Source of the DNA: Klebsiella sp. BIGb0407
Lineage (GTDB): Bacteria; Pseudomonadota; Gammaproteobacteria; Enterobacterales; Enterobacteriaceae
Assembly (NCBI RefSeq): GCF_024807845.1
Contig: NZ_JANUEQ010000001.1
Coordinates: 1,234,900-1,298,899, forward strand
Direction of reading: 5' to 3'
Length of the DNA: 64,000 nt
Part shown: positions 27,665 to 35,848 of the stretch, piece by piece
How positions within the stretch are numbered: the stretch's first letter is position 1
Layout of the letters: every line of letters starts with the position of its first letter
Notes under the pieces: generated by a model
The model's input: only the letters and a program-made list of their open reading frames with translations
What the model was told of the DNA's origin: nothing
The model's database searches: none
Program-made: the position numbers and the translations under genes

Positions 27665-28756
27665 TTATTCCCCTGCTTTTTTGATACGCATGCCATTATC
27701 AGCATTGAAAACATGGATACCTGAAAGCTTCGGTTGCAACCAGATGGTCTCACCTTCACTGACCTCGAGTCGCTGCTTAAACACCGAGGTAAAGGCACCT
27801 CCTCCGGTATTACAGAACAACTGCATATCAGAGCCGGTATTTTCGATAGCGGTAATTGTCGCGGCCAGGGCATCCTCACGCGGCTCATTCACCACGTTAA
27901 CTTGTTCAGGACGAATAGCATAAACAACCTTTTGTCCCTGAGTCACATCCAGCCCCTGTGGCAGCGCCAGTAATGAGCCATCTTTCAGACGTAAATGCGC
28001 CTGAGAGCCTTCAAGTTGTACCTCGCCATGAAGCTGATTTATTTCCGGGGACCCGATAAAACCGGCAACAAACAGGTTTGCAGGCTGGTCATAGAGTTCC
28101 AGCGGTGTCCCTGCCTGTTCAATATAACCATCGCGCAGCACGACTATCATCTGGCCCATCGTCATAGCTTCAATTTGGTCATGAGTAACATATACAGAAG
28201 TCGTTTTCAGTCGACGATGCAATTCACGGATTTCACCGCGCACCTGAGTACGTAACTTGGCATCGAGATTCGACAGTGGTTCATCAAATAAAAATACCTG
28301 CGGCTGACGAACAATTGCCCGGCCCATAGCCACACGCTGACGCTGACCACCGGAGAGATCTTTTGGCAATCTTTCCAGCAGCGGTTCCAGTCCCAGCAAA
28401 GAGGCGGCATCAGTGACTTTTTTATTAATTTCGGCTTTATTCACCCTGGCCATTTTTAAAGCAAAACCCATATTTTCGCGAACCGTCATTTGCGGATAGA
28501 GCGCGTAACTCTGAAAAACCATCGCAATATCACGTAGCTTGGGTTCAACATCCGTGACGTTTTTATCATTGATATGCACCTCTCCCCCGGTTATCTCTTC
28601 AAGACCGGCAATCATGCGTAGCAATGTTGACTTACCACAACCACTGGGGCCAACCAGGACACAAAATTCACCATCAGGGATGGTTAATGAAACACCCTTA
28701 ATGACCTGGGCATCACCATATGATTTACGAACACCGTTCAGTACAACAGATCCCAT
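27665..28756 (-). CDS. Oligosaccharide ABC transporter ATPase (MalK/UgpC type)
   Basis: ATPase of 363 residues for a CUT1-type sugar importer. The ABC domain has GPSGCGKST, LSGGQRQRVAMGRA, FLFDEPLSNLDAKLR and THDQIEAMTM. A C-terminal TOBE/OB domain (about 240-363) with YAIRPEQV is typical of MalK, UgpC and AlgS. I chose ATG 28756 (AAGGAG upstream); a longer frame overlaps the permease gene. It is the fourth gene of the importer operon. Confidence 0.9.
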   Translation of the reverse strand: MGSVVLNGVRKSYGDAQVIKGVSLTIPDGEFCVLVGPSGCGKSTLLRMIAGLEEITGGEVHINDKNVTDVEPKLRDIAMVFQSYALYPQMTVRENMGFALKMARVNKAEINKKVTDAASLLGLEPLLERLPKDLSGGQRQRVAMGRAIVRQPQVFLFDEPLSNLDAKLRTQVRGEIRELHRRLKTTSVYVTHDQIEAMTMGQMIVVLRDGYIEQAGTPLELYDQPANLFVAGFIGSPEINQLHGEVQLEGSQAHLRLKDGSLLALPQGLDVTQGQKVVYAIRPEQVNVVNEPREDALAATITAIENTGSDMQLFCNTGGGAFTSVFKQRLEVSEGETIWLQPKLSGIHVFNADNGMRIKKAGE

Positions 28757-28766
28757 AATGCGCTCC

Positions 28767-29606
28767 TTATCCTTTAACCGCGCCGGACATAATTCCGCGG
28801 TTAAAATGTTTTTGCAGGCCCAGATAAACGATGATGCTCGGCAGCATCGCCAGTAGGGTAATGGCAATGAAAATATTCGGGGTGATACTCTCATCGGTAC
28901 GTAAAGTGCCTAAAATCACCGGTATCGTGTTCAGGCTGTCCTGATTAACAACAATCAGTGGTAACAGATACTGGTCCCAAATCATGATGAACCCGAAGGT
29001 CACAACCGTACCCAGAGCAGGCTTCACCAGAGGCAAGATAACGTGGAAGAAAATCTGCCATTCGTTACAACCATCGATACGTGCGGCCTCTTCCAGCTCT
29101 TTGGGGATAGCTGACATAAACTCGCTCAGCACAAAAATGGAAAAAGCCCAGCCAACAATCGGCAGGATCATGCCGAGATAACTGTTATAGATAGAGACAT
29201 CAAGCAATGGCAGACGCCAGTTGATAATCATATACAGCGGGATAGCGATAACTTCTTCCGGTAACATCATGGTTGACAGAATCACCAGACTTACCACTGC
29301 AACGCCGCGAAATTTCTTACGCGCCAGGGCATAGGCAGCTAGTGCACTCACAGATACCTGTAAAATCGTTCCGAAAAATACGACCACCATGGAGTTCAGC
29401 AGATAGCGCCAGACGCCGATGTCCTGCCAGGCAAAGATGAAGTTTTCCAGAGAAAACTCATTCGGCCAGGCGAGCAGTTCACCAGGTTTAACCGGCGCGC
29501 CGCTGAAGGCTGTCGCAACGATTCCCCAAAAAGGTCCCACAAAAACAAAAAGCAGTACGGCATAGATGCACCAGCGCCCTGCTATATCCCAACGTTTACC
29601 TAACAT
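28767..29606 (-). CDS. Oligosaccharide ABC transporter permease (MalG type)
   Basis: CUT1-family inner-membrane permease, 279 residues with six predicted membrane helices. The EAA loop that docks with the ATPase reads EEAARIDGCNEWQIFFHVI, followed by LPLVKPALGTV. It is separated from the upstream permease by only nine bases. It pairs with the MalF-type permease to form the channel. The arrangement SBP-MalF-MalG-ATPase matches the alginate-oligomer importers AlgQ-AlgM1-AlgM2-AlgS of Sphingomonas. Confidence 0.88.
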   Translation of the reverse strand: MLGKRWDIAGRWCIYAVLLFVFVGPFWGIVATAFSGAPVKPGELLAWPNEFSLENFIFAWQDIGVWRYLLNSMVVVFFGTILQVSVSALAAYALARKKFRGVAVVSLVILSTMMLPEEVIAIPLYMIINWRLPLLDVSIYNSYLGMILPIVGWAFSIFVLSEFMSAIPKELEEAARIDGCNEWQIFFHVILPLVKPALGTVVTFGFIMIWDQYLLPLIVVNQDSLNTIPVILGTLRTDESITPNIFIAITLLAMLPSIIVYLGLQKHFNRGIMSGAVKG

Positions 29607-29615
29607 TTCAGCTCC

Positions 29616-30551
29616 TTAGTAACGTGCGATACGTTTTTTTAGCGTCAGATGGCAAATAGTCAAAATGACCGTAAAGCTAAACAGCAGGAACGACACCGCA
29701 GAAGCGTAGCCATAATCAAACTGTTCGAAACCGAGCTTATAGATATGGGTCATAATCATTTCTGTGGAGTTAGAGGGCCCTCCGCCTGTCGTGGCGTACA
29801 CTTCGGCAAAGACTCGGAAACCACGAATAAAGGAGAGCATTAATACCACTGATAAAGCGGGGATCATGCCAGGCAAAGTGACATAGAGCAGACGGTTCCA
29901 CCAGCTGGCACCATCCACGTTTGCAGCGTCATAAAGATCCCGACTAATGCCTGCTAGTCCGGCGATAAAGATAACCATGTCATAAGGTATCGCTTTCCAG
30001 ATATGCAGCAGCATGATTATCCATATCGCCTGATCGGTACTGGCAAGGAAACCCTGATCCTCTATCCCAAACCAACTCAAAAATTGGTTCACAACGCCAT
30101 TCGGTGTTGGGTTGAATAAAATCCGCCACATTTCAGCGACGATTGCCGCGCTGGTTACGGCAGGTAAAAAGATGGCGGTACGGATAAAACGTAAGTGCCG
30201 TGCCGGGCCTTCCAGTAACATCGCCAGAAAGAAAGCGCAGAATGCGGCAACAAACATGGTGACCACAACATAGAGCAACGTATTCAATACCGCTGCGTGC
30301 AGAGCCTGGTCAGCAAAAGCACGGGCAAAATTTTCAAAGCCAACCCACTCATCAGGCTGGTTAAAGTTCACCTTATAGAAGCTCATTACCAGCCCCTGAA
30401 TCATGGGGATGAATTTGAACCAACTAAAGATAACCAGTGCCGGTGCCAGAAACAGCCATGGGATCAGCGCACGCTTCCGCTTTGGCGTCAGCCAGCCTGT
30501 TTTAGCGGAAGATGTGGCTCCGGTAACCGAAGCCGATTTTGTGTCATGCAT
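29616..30551 (-). CDS. Oligosaccharide ABC transporter permease (MalF type)
   Basis: CUT1-family permease of 311 residues with six membrane helices. The EAA-like loop is DLYDAANVDGASWWNRLLYV-TLPG. I chose ATG 30551 because GAAGAGG lies seven bases upstream; GTG 30572 and ATG 30557 are possible but badly spaced. The short cytoplasmic N-terminal tail is Ser/Thr rich. It is the second gene of the importer operon, coupled to the binding-protein gene. Confidence 0.87.
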   Translation of the reverse strand: MHDTKSASVTGATSSAKTGWLTPKRKRALIPWLFLAPALVIFSWFKFIPMIQGLVMSFYKVNFNQPDEWVGFENFARAFADQALHAAVLNTLLYVVVTMFVAAFCAFFLAMLLEGPARHLRFIRTAIFLPAVTSAAIVAEMWRILFNPTPNGVVNQFLSWFGIEDQGFLASTDQAIWIIMLLHIWKAIPYDMVIFIAGLAGISRDLYDAANVDGASWWNRLLYVTLPGMIPALSVVLMLSFIRGFRVFAEVYATTGGGPSNSTEMIMTHIYKLGFEQFDYGYASAVSFLLFSFTVILTICHLTLKKRIARY

Positions 30552-30568
30552 ACTCATGCCTCTTCGCC

Positions 30569-31858
30569 TCACTTAGCCAGCACGTCTTGCTTTTCCAGCT
30601 CGCTATTCACTTTGACATTAAGCGCATCGAGTTCCTGCGCAATATTGCCAGTACAGTTAGCGAGAATACGGTTAAAGCCCTCAGCGGTTATCTGGCGTAC
30701 CGGTGTCCAGTTCGGAATTTGCGGCACATAGCGGCCCTGGTCGTTATAAAGGCTGGCAAAAGTCGCCCAACGGTCATCCTGATAGACCTCTTTAACGTCG
30801 ACATCTTTATTTACTGCCAGGCGGACTACGGGAATATTTTTCGATCCTTTACCCATCCCGATTTCCTGGCCTTCTTTCGAAATCATGAATTCGATAAATT
30901 TGCGCGCATCTTCTTTCTGTTTACTGCTCTTCATCAGAAAGACGGTGGTACCTTCCGCCAGGGTGGCGGAATTTTTCGGGCCTTCGAGGGTGACAACTTC
31001 GTACTGGTCTTTACCCGGGTCTCGGTCAAATACTGCAATATGGTAGGGCCCGGTGAAGAACATGCCGACCTGTCCGGAACGGAATGATGGAATGACATCC
31101 GCAGTAGTGGCATTAATCGCCCCGGGCTGGGCGACTTTTTCGCAGATCATGGTACGGATAAAGTTCACCGCCTCTGCGACTTCTGGTGTATTGAGAGTTG
31201 CGGTAAATTTACCCTCTTTTTCAGAAACGTAATCACCGCCCGCCTGCCAGATAAACGGGGTCAAAAACCAGCTGGCGTAACCACGGGTTGTTGAGGCCGG
31301 AACGTTAAACCCGTAAGTATCATTTTTACCGTTACCGTCAGGATCCTCCTGGGTGAAGGCATGCGCGAGTTTCATGACATCTTCCCAGGTTTTCGGTTGT
31401 GGGTAGCCTAATTTTTCGCGCCAGTCTTTACGCACGAACAGAGCAAAGGTTTGCGCAGAGGTCGGTACGCCATAATGTTTACCATCGATATAACGCGTGC
31501 TTTCCCAGGCCGTAGGGTAAAGATTATCGCCACCAGCGATAGACTTGGGGTCTATCTCATCAACAATACCTAACTGAATAAATTGCCCGAGTGAGGCAGC
31601 ATCATTGAAGATAAGGTCAGGTAACGCATTACCCGCGGCGGCACGCGCCAGGCGCTGCTCAAAATCCGTAGTGGCATTAAAATATTCGATTTTTATACCG
31701 GTTTTCTTCTCAAAGGCTTCCGCTTCTTGCTGATAAATGTTTTTAGAATCGTTACTGGCTCGGATCCAGACATTGAGCGTGGAAGCAGCAAAACTTTGCC
31801 CAACGCCTAATCCCAGTGTCGAAATGAGTAACAGTGAACGTAATCGATTCGTAGACAT
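30569..31858 (-). CDS. Oligosaccharide-binding periplasmic protein (UgpB/AlgQ-like)
   Basis: Binding protein of a CUT1 importer (SBP_bac_1), 429 residues. The signal peptide ends at GQSFA-ASTLNVWIRASND. A DPDGNGKNDTYGF motif, a calcium-binding-like loop also seen in AlgQ-type binding proteins, lies around residue 165. I chose ATG 31858, with AAGGA eight bases before, over a 13-residue longer frame. It is the first gene of the five-gene minus-strand operon. Context with four lyases suggests it binds unsaturated or saturated uronate oligomers. Confidence 0.87.
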   Translation of the reverse strand: MSTNRLRSLLLISTLGLGVGQSFAASTLNVWIRASNDSKNIYQQEAEAFEKKTGIKIEYFNATTDFEQRLARAAAGNALPDLIFNDAASLGQFIQLGIVDEIDPKSIAGGDNLYPTAWESTRYIDGKHYGVPTSAQTFALFVRKDWREKLGYPQPKTWEDVMKLAHAFTQEDPDGNGKNDTYGFNVPASTTRGYASWFLTPFIWQAGGDYVSEKEGKFTATLNTPEVAEAVNFIRTMICEKVAQPGAINATTADVIPSFRSGQVGMFFTGPYHIAVFDRDPGKDQYEVVTLEGPKNSATLAEGTTVFLMKSSKQKEDARKFIEFMISKEGQEIGMGKGSKNIPVVRLAVNKDVDVKEVYQDDRWATFASLYNDQGRYVPQIPNWTPVRQITAEGFNRILANCTGNIAQELDALNVKVNSELEKQDVLAK

Positions 31859-32195
31859 GGCTCCATATCCTTTATTGTAGGGTAAAAAGGTAAACAAAAA
31901 ATACTACTTGCCGATATTTTTCGGCAGATAACTAATAAGGGAAATAAAAACATTTATTTTTATTTCCCTTATTCCGCCAATCCTATTTCAGTAGATTTAA
32001 TTATTTAATAGAAAGGAATCTTGCAATGCAATCAAACAAAAACGAAATAAGATTTTAAAATTAAAAAACTTGATGCACATCACTACAAAAAATATTAAAA
32101 AAAATATTAAAAATTAAAATACCAATAAAATCAGCAAGTTGAAATTTAACACAAAGAATGAAAAATAAGGTTGTTTTATTTAAAACAAGCAATTG
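31859..32195. other. AT-rich divergent promoter region of the polyuronide locus
   Basis: Left part of a roughly 560-base, very AT-rich intergenic region between the divergent binding-protein and lyase genes. It contains a TTTTATTTAAAACA palindrome near 32173-32187 and no ORF. The CRP-like and KdgR-like sites lie on its right side. Confidence 0.5.
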
Positions 32196-32211
32196 TGTGA
32201 TTCAAAGCACA
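32196..32211. promoter_or_regulatory. CRP (cAMP receptor protein) site
   Basis: TGTGATTCAAAGCACA matches the TGTGA-N6-TCACA consensus at 9 of 10 fixed positions. It sits centrally in the divergent region and could activate both the importer operon and the exported lyase operon. Confidence 0.65.
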
Positions 32212-32301
32212 ATTATACGGGTGTTTTTTAGCCAAATCAGTAAACAAGACTAGCATCACAAAAAAAAACTTTACGGCACTTAAACTGCCACAATCAAATT
32301 T

Positions 32302-32314
32302 GAAACAACGTTTC
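32302..32314. promoter_or_regulatory. KdgR-like operator, copy 1
   Basis: GAAACAACGTTTC in the context TTTGAAACAACGTTTCCCTT resembles the KdgR operator (GAAA-N5-TTTC in AT-rich flanks). A very similar site lies at 35753-35765. KdgR answers to 2-keto-3-deoxygluconate, the end product of uronate-oligomer breakdown, which fits this locus. Confidence 0.55.
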
Positions 32315-32416
32315 CCTTTGATGAAAAATACTATTATTTAAATTCATACAAACATCGAAAAATATATCATTCGTGAATATTAATATGTTCAATATTTATA
32401 CTTGAGGATCATTTTC

Positions 32417-33661
32417 ATGTCCCGATTATCAAATCGCAGTGCTTTATGTCTGGCTTTCATATTATCCGGAACCAGTGCCGGATTATATGCCGCAGAGGCC
32501 GGCCCTTATGTTATTGATAATAAAGATTTAAGCTTGAGCCTTGAACAAATTCGTGCAGGTAACCCGCAGTTTATTAAAGCGGAAAATGCGTTACTCAAAA
32601 AAGCGAATGCCGCACTTGATCAACCGTTGCTCTCTGTGATGGATAAAACCTTGCTGGCTGCCAGCGGTGATAAGCATGACTACTACAGTTTCCCTCCTTA
32701 CTGGTGGCCGGATCCTTCTAAAAAAGATGGTCTGCCTTATATTCGTAAAGATGGACAGACTAATCCCGATGCAAACAGCGACGCCACTGACAAAAAGCGT
32801 CTGGTGAAGATGAGTAATAATGTCTATAGCCTTGCTCTGGCCTGGTATTTCACTCAGGACAAACGTTACGCTGAAAAAGCGACTGAGCAAATCCGAGCCT
32901 GGTTCCTGGCACCAAAAACTCTGATGAATCCCAATCTGGATTATGCTCAGGCAATTCCGGGCATTAACACCGGACGCGGTATTGGCATTATTGACAGCAG
33001 AGCACTGGTCGAGGTGGTTGACGCAATTGAGTTGCTTCGTCCATCAGGTTTAATTAGTGACAGTGAATATAAGCAACTTCAGCAGTGGTTTGGCAATTTT
33101 TATAACTGGATGACCACCAGTAAAAATGGCATTGAAGAAGATAACTGGCATAACAACCACGGTACATACTACGACCTGCAGGCCGCCACTTTTGCCCTGT
33201 TTAGCGGTAAGACCGAAGAGGCCAGACAACGCTTAAATATTACGCAAAACCGACGGATCCCAAGCCACTTTGATAACCAGGGTCGCCAAATGGGCGAGCT
33301 GGAGCGCACACGTCCATGGCACTACAGTAATTTTAATCTCGAGGCTTATAGCCAGTTAGGAAAATTAGGCGAAAAAGCCAAGGTTGATGTCTGGAATCAT
33401 CAGATTGATAACCGCAGTCTGCTCAAAGGCTATACCTATATCGCTGACTTCGTGAACAGCGATACCCCTTGGCCCTGGAAAGATCTGGATAAAACAGACG
33501 ATAAAAAAGCGCTGTTTAACCTCTCCAGAGCGGCTAAAGCCTGGCCTGACAACGCCTCGCTCAATGCAAAAGCCCAATATTTACAGGCTAAGTACCCTGA
33601 AGATATTACCATTCTGATTGCACCACTACCGGTGAAATCTGCGGGCGGAGATAAAAAATAA
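32417..33661 (+). CDS. Exported alginate/glucuronan-lyase-like protein 1 (PL38/AlgL superfamily)
   Basis: Predicted periplasmic polyuronide lyase, 414 residues. The signal peptide ends at GLYA-AEAG. The toroid-domain motifs are YSFPPYWWPDP, GLPYIRKDGQTNP, AIPGINTGRGIGIID, the presumed catalytic WHNNHGTYYD, and GELERTRPWHYSNFNLEA. I chose ATG 32417 with GAGG nine bases upstream. The heparinase gene starts within its stop codon. It is about the same length as the downstream paralog (35849-37096). PL38 contains both alginate and glucuronan lyases, so the substrate stays open. Confidence 0.82.
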   Translation: MSRLSNRSALCLAFILSGTSAGLYAAEAGPYVIDNKDLSLSLEQIRAGNPQFIKAENALLKKANAALDQPLLSVMDKTLLAASGDKHDYYSFPPYWWPDPSKKDGLPYIRKDGQTNPDANSDATDKKRLVKMSNNVYSLALAWYFTQDKRYAEKATEQIRAWFLAPKTLMNPNLDYAQAIPGINTGRGIGIIDSRALVEVVDAIELLRPSGLISDSEYKQLQQWFGNFYNWMTTSKNGIEEDNWHNNHGTYYDLQAATFALFSGKTEEARQRLNITQNRRIPSHFDNQGRQMGELERTRPWHYSNFNLEAYSQLGKLGEKAKVDVWNHQIDNRSLLKGYTYIADFVNSDTPWPWKDLDKTDDKKALFNLSRAAKAWPDNASLNAKAQYLQAKYPEDITILIAPLPVKSAGGDKK

Positions 33662-35682
33662 TGATGCAATTCAACGGGCAATGGCCAAAAATTGCCTATC
33701 GTGCTGCGCATAGCGGCACTGTTGAACAGCTGATGACTGAATATGCACCGGTGCTTGATGCGCCGGTACACATTCCGCAAAGCGGCATTGCCAGCTGGAA
33801 TCTGTACTATTTTTGCCCGCACCACAGCGTGCGACTTATTTGGGACAAAAACGAACCGACCCGTCATTGCTGCCCGGTAGATGGCGAAGTCTTTAGCGGT
33901 GAACCTTATGATAGCGCGTGGTGGCGAGTGATGAATGGCCATAATGCCAGCGCTTGCTATCATCTGGGTTTATTGTGGAAGTTAACCGGTGAGCCTCGTT
34001 ATGCTAAAAAAGTGGCAGAGATATTACTCGGATACGCTGAGTTCTACCCCGACTACCAGGTGCACGGCAATATTCCACATAATGGCCCGGGGAAAATGAA
34101 TGCCCAAACCCTGTGCGAAGCAAACTGTATTCTTGATTTGGCGCTAGGTTACGATTTTATAGCCGATACCCTAAGTGCTGAACAACAGCAATTTATCACG
34201 ACCCGGTTACTGCGCAGCGCGGCTGATTTTCTCCGTCAGCACCGCAGCCCGCAAATTCATAATCATGAAGTGAAGATCAACGCGGCCCTGGCGATTCTGG
34301 GCTTTATTCTTAAGGATGACTCGCTACTTAATCTCGCAGTCAATGAGATCTATGGACTGCGCTGGCAGCTTGAGAATGGTTTATTAGCAGAAGGATTGTG
34401 GTTTGAAGGCTCCGTCCATTACCACTTTTATGCACTTCAGGGCTTTTTTGCGTTTGAAAAAATGGCTTATGGGAGTCCATGGAGTCTGATTGAGGGTCCG
34501 TGGTATCAAAAGATGCTGGATTTCCCACTGTCACTATTGCTGGCGGATGGGACGTTCCCGCGCCTGAATGATTGTATTGCCGGACAAGAACAGCTACATC
34601 ATAACGATATTTACGAGTTTGCCTGGCATATCTGGCAAGATCCTCGGTATGCCGCGGTACTTAACTTTACTGATGCCGGTAAAGACACTCTCGAAGCGTT
34701 ACTCTGGCGCGATGTTCCATTGCAGACACAAACAGCATCGCTGGTACCGACTGGTTCTTTTTTCGCGCCGGGTGCCGGGCTGACAATGTGGCGCCGCCCT
34801 GATAAAGATGAAGTGATTCTGATTAAGCATAGTCCCTATGGTGGAGAGCACGATCATTACGACCGGCTCAGTATGCTGATATGGCAGGACAGCTTTCCAC
34901 TGCTACCCGACTTAGGGACTACCGGTTATGGGGCCCGAATGCACTATGACTACTACAAAAATAGCGCCACGCATAATACGCTGACGGTGAATCAGAGTAA
35001 TCAGCCGCCCACGCATCCTGAAGTACTGAACTGGCATCAGGGAGATGACTACCACTGGCTTGACTGTGAAGCGGACTGGCGGAAATCTCCTCCCGCGTTA
35101 AACAGCCATACTCGCGTGGAATGGGATACGAAAGCCTGGCGTGATATTCGCTTTCGTCGTCGTTTATTATGGATAGAAGATGTATTAATCGACTTATCGA
35201 CGGTTGATAACCCTCATGGCCAGCAACTGGACTGGACCCTGCATTTATCGGCAACAGCGCTCGATCAGAGTGGTGTCTCTGCTATTTTTACCGATACAGG
35301 ACCTCTCAAGGTCATGCGTGATACCACCGTAATGCAATTGCAGCATTGCCAGCCACGTCACTTTTCCCACACACAAGGAACGCTTGCACTCTGGCTTGCT
35401 GGCTCTGCAAATACGGAATTATGGCAAGGATATGCGCCGAATAATCCTGCGGTGACTGACCTCAGTTATCTGGTATTACGCAATGACAGTCCGCAGGCCT
35501 GGTTTGCCGGTATCTGGGACTTTAATAGCGACAGCCCGCTTATCGAGGTGAACGTACAATATATGCCCGATCACACTACTCTGGATTTTCAACGAGCTGA
35601 ATATAAACAGCAAATTATCATTTATCACGACCCAAGGTTATTACCGGAAAGTAAGATATCCACTCTTATCAGGCCGCTATAA
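33661..35682 (+). CDS. Cytoplasmic heparinase II/III-family lyase (exo-oligouronate-lyase-like)
   Basis: A 673-residue protein with the two-part heparinase II/III architecture: an N-terminal helical toroid (about 1-350, with IHNHEVKINAALAILG, and YHFY in the active-site region) and a C-terminal beta-sandwich starting near GGEHDHYDRLSMLIW. PL15 and PL17 oligoalginate lyases share this fold and cut unsaturated monomers from oligomers. There is no signal peptide, so it acts after import. The ATG overlaps the preceding lyase stop by one base (TAATG), with GGAG upstream. A UUCG-loop terminator follows. Family assignment below the superfamily level is uncertain. Confidence 0.8.
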   Translation: MMQFNGQWPKIAYRAAHSGTVEQLMTEYAPVLDAPVHIPQSGIASWNLYYFCPHHSVRLIWDKNEPTRHCCPVDGEVFSGEPYDSAWWRVMNGHNASACYHLGLLWKLTGEPRYAKKVAEILLGYAEFYPDYQVHGNIPHNGPGKMNAQTLCEANCILDLALGYDFIADTLSAEQQQFITTRLLRSAADFLRQHRSPQIHNHEVKINAALAILGFILKDDSLLNLAVNEIYGLRWQLENGLLAEGLWFEGSVHYHFYALQGFFAFEKMAYGSPWSLIEGPWYQKMLDFPLSLLLADGTFPRLNDCIAGQEQLHHNDIYEFAWHIWQDPRYAAVLNFTDAGKDTLEALLWRDVPLQTQTASLVPTGSFFAPGAGLTMWRRPDKDEVILIKHSPYGGEHDHYDRLSMLIWQDSFPLLPDLGTTGYGARMHYDYYKNSATHNTLTVNQSNQPPTHPEVLNWHQGDDYHWLDCEADWRKSPPALNSHTRVEWDTKAWRDIRFRRRLLWIEDVLIDLSTVDNPHGQQLDWTLHLSATALDQSGVSAIFTDTGPLKVMRDTTVMQLQHCQPRHFSHTQGTLALWLAGSANTELWQGYAPNNPAVTDLSYLVLRNDSPQAWFAGIWDFNSDSPLIEVNVQYMPDHTTLDFQRAEYKQQIIIYHDPRLLPESKISTLIRPL

Positions 35683-35702
35683 GTTATATTTTCCTGTTAC
35701 GT

Positions 35703-35722
35703 CGGCGCTTCGGCGCCGTTTT
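35703..35722 (+). terminator. Intrinsic terminator after the heparinase-type lyase gene
   Basis: CGGCGC-TTCG-GCGCCG, a stable UUCG tetraloop hairpin, directly followed by TTTT. It separates the first two genes from the second exported lyase, which has its own operator. Confidence 0.88.
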
Positions 35723-35752
35723 CATTTAATTAAATAATTAGAAATAAATTTT

Positions 35753-35765
35753 GAAATGATGTTTC
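35753..35765. promoter_or_regulatory. KdgR-like operator, copy 2
   Basis: GAAATGATGTTTC in the context TTTTGAAATGATGTTTCTTT. Together with 32302-32314 it gives the shared pattern TTTGAAAYRAYGTTTC with pyrimidine-rich 3' flank, about 85-105 bases before each exported lyase start. Confidence 0.55.
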
Positions 35766-35848
35766 TTTTTGATACCAATCAGCATTGATTACATTCCCGG
35801 AAACACAGTAAGGTAGTTCATCCATAAATCTAATACTGAAGGATGATT

